The notes: generated by a model not told the origin, from the sequence alone. Shown: positions 10,626-20,592, counted from the first letter of the stretch. The stretch is DNA of 64,000 nt from Cherax quadricarinatus (GCF_038502225.1 NC_091301.1:24308008-24372007); one strand, 5' to 3'. Program-made: numbers and translations.

Positions 10626-11663
10626 GTTTTTTTTTTTCTAGTGATAAATTCATCAAAGGTAGGCTAAAAGGAAGGTCAAGTTTAGGGACTTAAACAACTC
10701 TGGAGAAAAAGGTCACAACATGTAAGCCACAAGTTGTTCTCACGATGTCTTCCTAAATGGAGGGTGGCTCCTCTTGCATCCGTCTTTAGTGGGGGAATTA
10801 TCGAATTGCCTTTACTGTCAAAAAGCCGGGAGATGGACTGTCAAAACCGGGGAAATATAATGACGAAAGCAGGGAATATGTTAAATGCAGAGCTCTGCAG
10901 GATAAAAATGACTAATAATTGAACAATTACAGCTTATCACTTAAAGAATCACGAGCAGGGAACTAACAAAATGTATAATCAGGCCACTTGGTTTGAATCC
11001 TTTTTTTTCGGTGGGGGGGGGGGAGGTAGTAAAAAACAGGTCATTTCCAGAACTAAACCAGGTCACAGGACGCACATGACGACCCATTTACCCCTTGGCA
11101 GGTGCATGTAATACCTGGTCTGAAGAACCTAAGTTGTAGTGTATGTGGCAGCCAGCTGGTGTGCAGGTGGTGGGCACGCTGCCGGTCCTGCCTCCATCCA
11201 GTGCTCGTTTGAATGCTAGTTTGATCCGAGTTCATATATAATTTCTCATGTTTGCAAACACCAGTCTGGGCCGAGTTGTGTAGTTGTGTTTGCCTCTCTC
11301 AGCACATTCAGGATTTCTTGTTCTTTGGATGCGCTTCAGAACGGCCGGCTTCTCTATGCTCGTTTATATTTGAATGCTCGTAAACACGCTCGTAAAATCT
11401 GTTTTAATTGCTGTTGTTGAAGGATTTAATGATTTGAGAGAGGTGGCTACAAAAGTAATTATTTCCCTACACTTTTACAAAGACAAGGACATGTTGCTAG
11501 TTAAGAGTCTACCTAACATTTATGTGCCATAACAACAGCACTTTCATACATAACGATGTATGAAATAGCCAAAAGTTGCATTATCCACATCGTGATAATT
11601 GTTCTTCATTTTGAGAGCTTGACTCGTTCCTCTACTAAGGTGACGATGTCGTGTGCCCATTAC

Positions 11664-11665
<2 letters not shown>
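10626..11665. other. No gene seen
   Basis: Contains T- and G-homopolymer patches (10626-10640, 11010-11024). Frames are short and no motif is recognised on either strand. Confidence 0.4.

Positions 11666-11739
<74 letters not shown>
11666..11739 (+). repeat. (GT)n microsatellite
   Basis: An uninterrupted GT run of about 73 bp. Confidence 0.97.
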
Positions 11740-11741
<2 letters not shown>

Positions 11742-11854
11742 TATGTGCATCTCATGGTAATCTAACAAAGTATTCTTGTCTCTTCACAGGTATGTGGTGG
11801 TCAGCCGAGTATCTTCATATAGTAACACCATCAATACGACCGTAGGTAAGAACT

Positions 11855-12120
11855 TCACAGGTGGGTGGGTGTAATCACAGTCCTGGCTCCTGGCTCCGCC
11901 TCTGACTGCTGTCTGGCCTCCTAAGCCTCATCATATCTAGTTTCAGAACTATGTATGGGATATGCCTCCACTTCTGTATCTAGTTCATTCCACTTCCCTA
12001 CAATCCCAAGACTGGCCCTCGCATTATCAATTCTTCTGAGCATTTTATACCTCGTAGTCATGTCTGCTTTTGTCTTCCTCTCTTATTTCCTTTAGGCGCT
12101 CATAGTGTTCCCTTTATAGC
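11855..12120 (-). mobile_element. Diverged family B (CR1-type) 3' end
   Basis: The plus-strand landmarks match the next copy at 12130-12358 in the same order: CCTGGCTCCGCCTCT, AACTATGTATGGGATATGCC, TTCATTCCACTTCC, CATTTTATACCTCGTAGTCATGTC. That order is antisense to the B-family C-terminus. It extends further 5' than the next copy but is much more diverged. Confidence 0.75.
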
Positions 12121-12129
12121 TGCTGGAAT

Positions 12130-12358
12130 CTGTGTGTACTCACCTAATTGTGGTTGCAGGGGTCGAGACTCGGCTCCTGGCCCCGCCTCTTCACTGATCG
12201 CTACTAGGTCCTCTCCCTCTCTGCTTCCTGAGCTTTGTCATATCTTTTCTTAAAACTATGTATGGTTCCTGCCTCCACTACTTCACTTGCTAGGCTATTC
12301 CACTTCCTGACTACTCTGTGACTGAAGAAATACTTCCAAACATCCCTGTGACTCGCCT
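12130..12358 (-). mobile_element. 5'-truncated family B (CR1-type) element, 3' end
   Basis: On minus it encodes the terminal CR1 block: CLEVFLQ (shifted), then FFSHRVVRKWNSLASEVVEA and SFKKRYDKAQEAERERT. This is followed by the conserved UTR CAACCACAATTAGGTGAGTA and CACAC. The 3' end meets TGTGTGTAC on plus and the truncated 5' end runs straight into a (GT)n array at 12359. Confidence 0.9.
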
Positions 12359-12402
<44 letters not shown>

Positions 12403-12425
12403 GTGTGTGTGTTTGTGTTTGTGTG
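12359..12425 (+). repeat. (GT)n microsatellite at the 5' end of a B copy
   Basis: GTGTGT with GC and TT interruptions, directly joined to the truncated end of the B copy. Confidence 0.93.
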
Positions 12426-12930
12426 TTTCATTATCTATAGAGCATAAGAACCATAGATAGCAAAAAACAAATAACATTTAAGAATAATTATATCAGAGGA
12501 ACTGTCGTTAGGAAACCATAAGGAAAATGCAGTGAATGCCAGGAAAATGACAAGGTATCTAACGCTATTAATAGTATTTCTAATATCACTCGTGATTCCA
12601 CGACTTGAACACGACTTTGTGTTTACAGCATCTTTCAAGGGAGGAACGATAGCGGAGCTAGATAATGTAGAGGTTACATACTGCTTACATAGAATCAATA
12701 AAACATCTAAACTTTTGGGAACACCTCATCGTGCTTTAAGTTCTCCATCTGGAATGCAGAAGAGAGCGATATCTTATAATATATTGAGTGAAAGATATGG
12801 GAGTCAGTGAAGAACAAGGAAGCCATGGGTATAATTATATAGCACAGAGTCAGCCATAGATCAGGTCTCTTCAACATATTACACCAGATGTTAGAAATAT
12901 TGCCGGAACGAAGATCATTTTTTTTCAAGA
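12426..12930. other. No gene seen
   Basis: AT-rich sequence. Frames of 73-92 codons occur on both strands without recognisable domains. Confidence 0.4.
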
Positions 12931-13080
12931 AGCTGGATAGCTGCCTTTTGTAATTGCTGGATCAGCCGGATTGTCATAGTTATGTGGGCCTGCGAGCCGC
13001 TGGCACAATCATCCTGGTTGACCAAGCCTGGCCCCAGACCGGCCTGGGTGAGTACAGCAGATTTTGAAACCAGTCATGGG
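12930..13080 (+). mobile_element. Family A/A2-like 3' tail fragment
   Basis: Reads CTGGATCAGCCGGATTGTCA, TATGTGGGCCTGCGAGCC, CATCCTGGTTGACCAAGCC, AGACCGGCCTGGGTGAG, then TTTGAAACCAGTCATGGG. It has the order of the terminal A module with the A2-type GAAACC end. Confidence 0.75.
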
Positions 13081-13337
13081 TAAATCACAGGTAAAACTGC
13101 TGCTGCTGGAGACTGCCGCTGCAGCTGCGGTGATAGGCAGGGAAACTAAGATACTGCTGTATGCAAATGAGAGACAGGCACTAATTTCCTGGCTCTTGGT
13201 GCTCTACAGAATCAACAAGGCCGTGCCATTAACTGTTGGCACTCTGACGTCACGGGTGGGGGTCATGAGTGACAGAATGGGGGTTAGGCCTTTTGGTGCC
13301 TTGCCTGACAGGTGTATTTTTATTTGTACTCTGTGTA

Positions 13338-13445
13338 CTCTCATGGTAATGTACACCTAGCTGTACTGCCCTAGTCATACACACCTAGTTGTATTCTCCT
13401 GGTCACATACAACCTAGTTGTATACTCCTGTTTGTACTCTCCTTG
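13338..13445 (+). repeat. Short degenerate ~30-bp tandem repeat
   Basis: Three imperfect units around CACCTAGTTGTATTCTCCTG (TACACCTAGCTGTACTGCCC, ACACCTAGTTGTATTCTCC, ACAACCTAGTTGTATACTCC). The core resembles the ACTCACCTAATTGT end of family B, from which it may derive. Confidence 0.6.
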
Positions 13446-13499
13446 TTTTTTGCATCTAATATGGAAGGGGACGGAGGATTACAAGAACTATAAAGGATC

Positions 13500-14735
13500 C
13501 CCAGGAGGAAGATAAGGGTTAACCCGGGGATGAAAATAAGAGGGGTCCCAAAAAGAATGATAAGGGGTCCCGGGGAGGAATATTATGGGGTCCCAGGGGG
13601 GCTCAAGGAAAAAGGTAAGGGGGATCCCAATAGAGACTATGAAGAATTCCTAAGGAGGAAGTTGAGGGTGGTTCCAAGGATGAAGATAAACGTGGTCCCA
13701 AGGAGGAAAATAAGGAAGAAGATAAGGAAGGTCCCAAGAAGAAAGATAAGTAAGGTCCCAAGGAGGATAAGGAAGGTCCCAAGAAGAGGGATAATGAAAG
13801 TCTCAAGGAGGAAGATAAAGGGCTCAAGGGAGAAGATAAGGTCCTAAGAAGGAGGATAAGGTCTCGAGAAGGAAGATAAGAAAGATACGGTCCCAAGGGG
13901 GGAAGATAAGAGTTCAAGGAGGAAGATAAGGTCCCAAGGAGGAAGATAAGGTCTCAGGGGGGAAGATTAGATCCCAAGGAGGAAGATAAGATCTCAAGGA
14001 GGAAGATAAGGTCTCGAGGAGGAAGATAAGGTCCCAAGGAGGAAGATAAGGGGTCATGGAGGAAGATAAGGTCTCAGGGAGGAAGATAAGGGCTCAAGGA
14101 GGAAGATATCGTCCCAAGAAGGAAGATAAGGTCCCGAGGAGGAAGATAAGGTCTCAAGGAGGAAGATAAGGGTTCAAGGAGGAAGATAAGGTCCCAAGGA
14201 AGAAGATAAGGGCTCATGGAGGAAGATAAGGTCTCAGGGAGGAAGATAAGGTCCCAAGGAAGAAGATAAGGGCTCATGGAGGAAGATAAGGTCTCAGGGA
14301 GGAAGATAAGGTCCCGAGGAGGAAGATAAGGGTTCAAGGAGGAAGATAAGGGCTCAAGGAGGAAGTTAAGATATCGAGGAGGAAGATAAGGTCTCAGGGA
14401 GGAAGATAAGGGCTCAGGGAGGAAAATAAGGTCTCAGGGAGGAAGATAAGGGCTCAGGGAGGAAGATAAGGGCTCAGGGAGGAAGATAAGGTCTCAGGGA
14501 GGAAGATAAGGTCTCAGGGAGGAAGATAAGGTCTCAAGGAGGAAGATAAGGTCTCAGGGAGGAAGATAAGGTCTCAGGGTGGAAGATAAGGTCTCAAGGA
14601 GGAAGATAAGGTCTCATGGAGGAAGATAAGGGCTCAGGGAGGAAGATAAGGTCTCATGGAGGAAGATAAGGGCTCAGGGAGGAAGATAAGGTCTCATGGA
14701 GGAAGATAAGGGCTCAGGGAGGAAGATAAGGGCAG
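13500..14735 (+). repeat. 20-bp purine-rich minisatellite (GTCTCAAGGAGGAAGATAAG)
   Basis: About 60 units of GTCTCAAGGAGGAAGATAAG and variants (GTCCCAAGGA, GGCTCAGGGA, GGTTCAAGGA). The first 400 bp are degenerate with uneven spacing. From about 13920 onward the 20-bp register is regular, and the final 300 bp alternate GTCTCATGGA and GGCTCAGGGA units in a 40-bp dimer pattern. Leucine/proline-rich minus-strand frames are artefacts. Confidence 0.96.
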
Positions 14736-14844
14736 GAAGCACCAACAAAATGCTTCTAATTGTCTAAGTTGCAGCTCTAAAAAAAACTTTGCCTAGCTTT
14801 TAATTTGGCAAGTTTAGTGAAGTAGACTTGTGCCTTGTGAGGTG

Positions 14845-15345
14845 CAGGTGTTGGCACTGCTGGTGTTGGCACTGCTGGGGTGTTGGCACTGCTGGTGTTG
14901 GCACTGCTAGGGCTGTTGGCACTGCTGGGGGAGTTGGCACTTCTGGTGTTGGCACTGCTAGGGCTGTTGGCACTGCTGGAGGAGTTGGCACTGCTGGTGT
15001 TGGCACTGCTAGGGCTGTTGGCACTGCTGGGGGAGTTGGCACTGCTGGGGTGTTGGCACTACTGTGAGTGTTGGCATTGCCATGGGTGTTGGCACTGCTG
15101 GAGGGTGTTGGCACTGCTGGGGGTGCTGGCACTGCCGTGGGTGTTGGTACTGCCGTGGGTGTTGGCACTGCCGTGGGTGTTGGTACTGCCGTGGGTGTTG
15201 GCACTGCCGTGGGTGTTGGTACTGCTGGGGGCGTTGGCACTGCCGTGGGTGTTGCACTGCCGTGGGTGTTGGCACTGCTGGGGGTGTTGGCACTGCTAAG
15301 GGTGTTGGCACTGCTGTGGGTGTTACCACTACTACGAGTATTGCC
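14845..15345 (+). repeat. ~18-bp minisatellite (GTGTTGGCACTGCYGTGG)
   Basis: Tandem units near 18 bp, GTGTTGGCACTGCCGTGG and GTGTTGGCACTGCTGGGG. The first part (14845-15055) has extra 15- and 33-bp spacing with GCTAGGGCT. The 15120-15320 part is regular. Units from 15320 to 15510 decay and bridge to the 36-bp array. Confidence 0.93.
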
Positions 15346-15514
15346 ACCGCTGCTGGTATTGGCTCGGCTGGGGATGTTGGTGCTGCTGCTTGTGTTTTCA
15401 CTGTTTCTGTTATCATTGTTGGCGGGAGTAAGTATTGGCACTCCTACGAGGATTGACACTGCTGCGGGTATTGTCACTGCTGCAAGTGTTGGCAGTTCTG
15501 CCAACACGGCAGGA

Positions 15515-16392
15515 TTTCAAGTGTTGGCAATGCTGCGGGTGTTAGCAGGATTGCAAGTGGTGGCAATGCTGCGGTGTTGGCAATGCTGCGGGTGTTGGGA
15601 GGATTGCAAATGTTGGCAGTGCTGCGGGTGTTGGGAGGCTTGCAAGTGTTGGCAGTCCTGCGGGTGTTGGGAGGATTGCAAGTGTTGGCAGTGCTGCGGG
15701 TGTTGGGAGGATTGCAAGTGTTGGCAGTGCTGCGGGTGTTGGGAGGATTACAAGTGTTGGCAGTGCTGCGGGTGCTGGGAGGATTGCAAGTGTTGGCAGT
15801 GCTGCGAGTGTTGGGAGGATTGCAAGTGTTGGCAGTGCTGCGGGTGTTGGGAGGATTGCAAGTGTTGGCAGTGCTGCGGGTGTTGGGAGGATTGTAAGCG
15901 TTGGCAGTGCTGCGGGTGTTGGGAGGATTGCAAATGTTGGCAGTGCTGCGGGTGTTCGGAGGATTGCAAGTGTTGGCAGTGCTGCGGGTGTTGGGAGGAT
16001 TGCAAGTGTTGGCAGTGCTTCGGGTGTTGGGAGGATTGCAAGTGTTGGCAGTGCTGCGGGTGTTGGGAGGATTGCAAGTGTTGGCAGTGCTGCGGGTGTT
16101 GGGAGGATTGCAAGTGTTGGCAGTGCTGCGGGTGTTGGGAGGATTGCAAGTGTTGGCAGTGCTGCGGGTGTTGGGAGGATTGCAAATGTTGGCAGTGCTG
16201 CGGGTGTTGGGAGGATTGCAAGTGTTGGCAGTGCTGCGGGTGTTGGGAGGATTGCAGATGTTGGCAGTGCTGCGGGTGTTGGGAGGATTGCAAGTGTTGG
16301 CAGTGCTGCGGGTGTTGGGAGGATTGCAAGTGTTGGCAGTGCTGCGGGTGTTGGGAGGATTGCAAGTGTTGGCAGTGCTGCGGGGATTAGCA
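15515..16392 (+). repeat. 36-bp minisatellite built as an 18+18 dimer
   Basis: About 24 units of 36 bp: half 1 GTGTTGGCAGTGCTGCGG, half 2 GTGTTGGGAGGATTGCAA. The halves share GTGTTGG and align with the 18-bp units just upstream, so the 36-bp unit looks like a dimer fixed by unequal exchange. A 440-codon plus frame (CKCWQCCGCWED repeat) and a 283-codon minus frame (LPTPAALPTLAI repeat) stay open only because 36 is a multiple of 3. They have no codon structure or composition suggesting a protein. Confidence 0.97.
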
Positions 16393-16402
16393 CTAGTCTG
16401 GC

Positions 16403-16485
16403 ACCTGCTCTGGATTGTGGGCTGGTCTGGGAGCGGACCGCGGGGGCGTCAACCCCCTGATACGGACTCCAGGTAACCTACAGGA
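16403..16485 (+). mobile_element. Family A 3' tail fragment
   Basis: Reads GGGCTGGTCTGGGAGCGGAC, CGCGGGGGCGTCAACCCCC, then GACTCCAGGTAACCTACAGG. This is the last part of the A module with its CCAGGTAACCT end repeat, joined directly to the 36-bp array. Confidence 0.8.
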
Positions 16486-16727
16486 AGTGACATTAATGAC
16501 CATCTCAGTCTCAAGGGTTCGTACGGTGCGTGCGGTGGGAAAACAATCGGTGGGACCTGCCTTCTATACGAGCCTGGCCAAAGGCCGGTATATCAGAGGT
16601 AAGACCCCAGTGGAGGGTAGCTCTAATTTCATGGATCATGAGCCCACCACCTTGATGGGAATGGTTAGTGGGGTTTAAAGCCTATCAACTACACTAGGGT
16701 CATTAAGGCTGCGCGGTAACCTTTTCA

Positions 16728-16935
16728 GGTGATAAATGACACACGTGCAACATCTGGGTGTCTTAACCAGGTGGACGTTACGCCAGCCAGTGGCTTTATC
16801 AATACAATACACAAGACCGGAGAGGTAGAAGACGCATCGATTGGTTGGAGAAACGTCTACATAGTAAAGATACCCAGATGTTGCACATGTGTCTTAATTG
16901 ATCATCTCGTCGGTAATGTATACCATTCATATTCT
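16728..16935 (+). mobile_element. Palindromic family P element
   Basis: Long imperfect inverted repeats: GACACACGTGCAACATCTGG at 16738 and its complement AGATGTTGCACATGTGTCTT at 16874. Inside lie GGACGTTACGCCAGCCAGTGG and GAGAAACGTC, which match the AACGTTTCGCC core of other P elements. The 3' end has the shared tail GTCGGTAATGTATACCATTC at 16910-16929. Short CCTTTT(TT)CAG matches on both sides may be a target duplication but are not clear. Confidence 0.78.
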
Positions 16936-16992
16936 GCCTTTTTTCAGCATTAGGCAAGAATATTATTAAACTAAAATAGGGATTAAAGTAAT

Positions 16993-17048
16993 CTCTCAGC
17001 GTACATACACTGAGAGAAATACACCTCTCGGTGTATGTAAGCTGTCAG
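16993..17048. repeat. Imperfect hairpin, ~24-bp stem
   Basis: CTCTCAGCGTACATACACTG (16993-17012, stem to 17016) pairs with the segment 17025-17048 (CTCTCGGTGTATGTAAGCTG then TCAG) with about four mismatches and an 8-nt loop. The function is unknown. Confidence 0.75.
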
Positions 17049-17345
17049 CTTGATGGGAGGAAATGAGAGAGGCAGGTAGCTGCATGTTAAGAGAGGTACA
17101 ATGTCCTCATTGTAGTGTACCTCAGCATCACTAACCTTGTTAGTTTCTTCTTTTCCTTCTTCGTATTTTTATTGTTTCATCCTTTTTCTTCCATTCAGTC
17201 TAAAGGAGAAATATTATTTCTTTCGTATTTTATACTTTTTGTTGTCTCTTTATTTTGGTTTCATTTTCTTAAGAGAAGTATTTTTTTCCGTGTTTCTTTT
17301 TTCTCATTTTTTCTGTTTCTTCTTCAATTGACTACTAATGACGAG
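17049..17345. other. No gene seen; T-rich
   Basis: T-rich sequence from about 17140 to 17335 produces phenylalanine/leucine-rich frames that look compositional. Confidence 0.45.
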
Positions 17346-17349
17346 ACAG

Positions 17350-17862
17350 AGGACAGCTGGAAATTGCAAGTACGACGTAAGTAGGTGCACTACCACTGCT
17401 GGACAACCTAGGGAAAGTAGGTGCAATACAACTGCTTTAAAACCTAGGGAAAGTAGGTACAATACTACTGCTGGAAACCCTAGGGAAAGTAGGTACAATA
17501 CCACTGCTGGAAATCCCAGGGAAAGTAAGTACAATACCACTGCTGGAAAACCTAGGAAAAGTAGGTACAATACCACTGCTGGAAAACCTAGGAAAAGTAG
17601 GTACAATACCACTGCTGGAAATCCCAGGGAAAGTAAGTACAATACCTCTGCTGGAAAACCAAGGAAAAGTAGGTACAATACCACTGCTGGAAACCCTAGG
17701 AAAAGTAGGTACAATACCACTGCTGGAAACCCTAGGAAAAGTAGGTACAATACCACTGCTGGAAAACCTAGGAAAAGTAGATACAATACCACTGCTGGAA
17801 ACCCTAGGAAAAGTAGATACAATACCACTGCTGGAAACCCTAGGAAAGTAAGTACAAAATAA
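17350..17862 (+). repeat. 36-bp minisatellite (AGGTACAATACCACTGCTGG core)
   Basis: About 14 units of 36 bp: AGGTACAATACCACTGCTGG then AAACCCTAGGAAAAGT. Variants are AAAACCTAGG and AAATCCCAGGGAAAGTA. Open 174-codon frames on both strands (a 12-residue repeat with RYNTTAGNPRKS on plus, LYLLFLGFPAVV on minus) follow from the 36-bp unit. Confidence 0.97.
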
Positions 17863-18325
17863 GCTCCAGTGTTTCAGGATACTGAAATGTAATATTTATT
17901 GTAAGTGCTTATACAATACATGCTTTTATTGTAAGTGGAGACACAATTTAGATACTTTGTAAGTGTAGATACAATTTATATAGTTTTAAGAAAGGGTCAC
18001 ACTTCAAATATTAACCTTTGTTTACAATATATATCTGGTAGGGAATAACCGTGCTCCCGATATTTAGCTCAGTATTATACAACTCTCATGCCACAGCATG
18101 CCGGACCATGACAAAAATTGGTGGTACAATGAACTAATCAACCCCCTGTGGGTGTCCTCTCAAGTTGGCTCTAGTTATAGTTCATACCTCGAGACCTTCA
18201 AAGCTTAATGGAAATAGTAATGGAAATCTGACACTGTGTCAACATCCGTTTTCCAAGACTATTCAGCTTGTTACTAGTACATATTACAGATATTGTCGGA
18301 ATAAGTGTAAAAGTTTCCAAAAGGA
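17863..18325. other. No gene seen
   Basis: AT-rich. TTGTAAGTG with ATACAAT recurs at 17898-17968 (GTAAGTGCTTATACAATAC, GTAAGTGGAGACACAATTT, GTAAGTGTAGATACAATTT), possibly a decayed tandem repeat of about 30 bp. No gene is seen. Confidence 0.4.
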
Positions 18326-18500
18326 GCCTGGTTCACTCCCTTTGTCAAGTATCACATCAGCCAAGCTGTGATGGACATGTGGGCGGGCCAGAGGGCCTCC
18401 AACAGCCTAGTTGACTAGGCTGTTGATCACCCTTCCTACCCCCTGGCAACAGCCGGGGGGAGGAGGGGTGACTACAAGAGGTCAGGGAGAGAACCTTCTG
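18325..18500 (+). mobile_element. Decayed family A-like 3' tail
   Basis: Landmarks in order: AGCCTGGTTCACTCC, ATCAGCCAAGCTGTGATGG, CATGTGGGCGGGCC, CAACAGCCTAGTTGACTAGG and a G-rich end GGGGTGACTACAAGAGGTCA. The middle is rearranged by a local CAGCCTAGTTGACTAGGCTG palindrome at 18402-18422. Confidence 0.6.
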
Positions 18501-18869
18501 CTTTACTCTGATGACCTAATGTGTAAAGAGCAGAGAGTTAGCAGAAGCTAGGGAGTAGCTTAATAAATCTCAACAAATACCTTTGATAAACAACATGAGA
18601 CATTCTCTCTTGTATCTCATTTACTCTCATATATTACTTCTCATTTCATATCAATCATCCTGCTGTTGCTGCACCTGATAATCATCCTCCGGCTGCTCTT
18701 CTTACTTCTCTTCTGCCTCTTCCACTTTCTCCTGCTTCTCTTCCTCCTCCTCCTACTACTCTTCCTGCTTCTCCCTCCTGTAATCATCTTTTCCCTGGTG
18801 GTGGTTATCATGTAAGTTATTCTTCCTGTTTGTTAGGGACATAACTTATACTCGGAGAAATAAGTCGAG

Positions 18870-18955
18870 GGTGTGTGGGTGGGGTGGGTGTTGGGTGGGG
18901 GCGGATGGGTAAATGTTTGGGGTGGGTGTGTGGTTAGGGTGGGTGGGTGATGAGT
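18870..18955 (+). repeat. GGGTGGG-rich tract
   Basis: Dense GGG runs (GTGTGGGTGGGGTGGGTGTT, GGGTGGGGGCGGATGGGT, TTAGGGTGGGTGGGTGATG). It would allow several G-quadruplex arrangements on the plus strand. It is flanked upstream by pyrimidine-rich sequence (18660-18790). Confidence 0.7.
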
Positions 18956-19014
18956 CAATAATACTATCTGGTGCTGGTGGTACGACTGACAGGTCCTGGT
19001 AAAGATGGGATAAT

Positions 19015-19345
19015 GGTAAAACAGCAGCAGCAGTAGTGGCATTACTGTGGTGACAGCGGCAGTGGCAGTGACACTGGCATTACTGTGGTGACAGCGGCAG
19101 TGACAGTGGCATTACTGTGGTAACAGCGACAGTGGCAGTGACAGTGGCATTATTGTGGTAACAGCGGCAGTGGTAGTGACAGTAGCATTACTGTGGTGAC
19201 AGCGGCAGTCTCAGTGACAGTGGCATTACTGTGGTGACAGCGGCAGTGGCAGTGACAGTAGCATTACTGTGGTGACAGCGGCAGTGACAGTAGCATTACT
19301 GTGGTGACAGCGGCAGTGGCAGTGACACTCTCACTCCACCAGTTA
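19015..19345 (+). repeat. 32-38-bp minisatellite (CATTACTGTGGTGACAGCGG)
   Basis: About nine units starting CATTACTGTGGTGACAGCGG, followed by CAGTGACAGTGG with or without an extra 6-bp GTGGCA step. Units are therefore 32 or 38 bp. Confidence 0.92.
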
Positions 19346-19465
19346 GTGGAGTGAGACCGGTCTGCAAGGAGGAAGGGGCGCTGAAGAGTAGCGTGTAGCA
19401 TTGAAATCAAAGGACCACAAGCATAACTGGATCACTTTCTGCAAGAAGTGCCAAAAAAGCCAGCC

Positions 19466-19805
19466 TATGATAGTTATGGAAAAATAAACACAAATGCAGT
19501 ATAATGAGATCCTTTATCGACTACGTTTCGCCCACAGTGGACTTTGTCAAGTCACCTGGATGAAGAGTACATGAGTATATGTAGTGTGGAGAGTCAGGTG
19601 GAGAATGTTGGTAGGTTGGATTTGATACGGACCTGCAGGTCCGTCTGTGCTCATGTCCTCAATATACTCACGTACTATTTACCCAGGTTGATCTGTTTGT
19701 GACTCGATAAAGCCCACTGTGTGGGCAAAACGTAGTCAATAAGGATCTCATTATTTTTCCATCGTGTCGGTATTTTATACCTTTTATCAGCTTATGATAG
19801 TTATG
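19466..19805 (+). mobile_element. Palindromic family P element with 13-bp target duplication
   Basis: TATGATAGTTATG occurs at 19466-19478 and 19793-19805, flanking a 314-bp insert. The insert has a left arm with AATGAGATCCTTTATCGACT and ACGTTTCGCCCACAGTGGAC, and a right arm with CCACTGTGTGGGCAAAACGT and CAATAAGGATCTCATTAT, which are near-complements. The 3' tail GTGTCGGTATTTTATACC (19764-19781) matches other P copies. Bases outside the duplication read as one A-type retrotransposon tail (AGCC...AGTTATGTGGGACTTG), supporting the insertion model. Confidence 0.87.
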
Positions 19806-20020
19806 TGGGACTTGTGAGCCACGGGCAATAATAGCCTACTTGATCAGGCAATACGCGTCTCTCTCTTCAAAAGGACACTTGATAAGTTCTTTGAAGTAAA
19901 AAAAAAAAAAAAAAGATCAGACAGGCGTTGGAGCAGCAGGCACCAACAGTCTGATTCATCAGGGGGGGATCGGCAGGGAGGCTCGGTCTGGGACCGGGGC
20001 GAGGGACGATCATTCCTGTA
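19806..20020 (+). mobile_element. Decayed family A tails with A-rich run
   Basis: TGGGACTTGTGAGCC...TAGCCTACTTGATCAGGC is one tail. CTTCAAAAGGACACTTGATA, a run of 17 A (about 19898-19914), GCAGGCACCAACAGTCTGAT and GGTCTGGGACCGGGGCG form a second. The A-run lies inside the equivalent of the AFKRELDRYLKS coding end and is probably an internal expansion, not a true 3' tail. Confidence 0.65.
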
Positions 20021-20074
20021 ACCATCTTCATGTAACTTTCGGAGTCCCAGCAACAGAAGTCAACGACAGCAAGA

Positions 20075-20400
20075 ACCGCGTTAACAGGAGTAAGTGTCAA
20101 ATCAACAGGTGTAAGAATCATATTAACAGAAGCAATAACGACGTCAAGAACTACATAAAAACAGAAACCACATCAACAGGAGTAAGAACTGCATCAGCAA
20201 CCGTAAGAACTACACAGGAAGTAAGAATCATATCAACAGATGCAGGAACCACATCAACAGGAGAAAGAACCAAATATAAGCAAGAACCACATCGACGCGA
20301 GGAAGAACCATGTCATCTAGAAGAATCACATCAATAGGAGCAAGCCAACAGAAGCTAGAACCTCTTCAACAGCAATAACCTCCACAACAGAAGAGCAACA
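20075..20400 (+). repeat. Degenerate ~21-27-bp minisatellite (AAGAACCACATCAACAGGAG)
   Basis: Roughly a dozen imperfect units with core AAGAACCACATCAACAGGAG. Spacing is irregular and divergence high, suggesting an old array. Confidence 0.8.
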
Positions 20401-20464
20401 TTATATACAAGGGTTTCAAGTCCAAAAACAACAGTAGCTGTTGCTAGTGCATCAGAATAGAGGC

Positions 20465-20592
20465 AGGACTGCGTTGAAATGCGTGCGACCAGCAGTAACA
20501 GCCTGGTTGATCAAGCTTTGATCCTCCAGCAGGCCTGGTTTAGGACCGGACCGCGGGGGCGTTGGCCCCGGGATACGTCCTTCAGATATCCT
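20465..20592 (+). mobile_element. Family A 3' tail fragment
   Basis: Reads TGCGTGCGACCAGCAGTAAC, AGCCTGGTTGATCAAGC, GGTTTAGGACCGGACCGCGG, GGGCGTTGGCCCCGGGATAC, then TCCTTCAGATATCCTTCAGG, a variant end repeat. Confidence 0.85.

Noticed and set aside
15068..16390. 440-codon plus-strand ORF with Cys/Trp-rich 12-residue repeats, and 283- and 205-codon minus-strand ORFs
   Set aside because: All frames stay open because the 36-bp unit is a multiple of 3 and lacks stops. Several frames on both strands are open at once, which points to repeat structure, not coding.
17304..17862. 174-codon ORFs on both strands
   Set aside because: Same cause: a 36-bp tandem repeat. No start context, domain or composition supports a protein.
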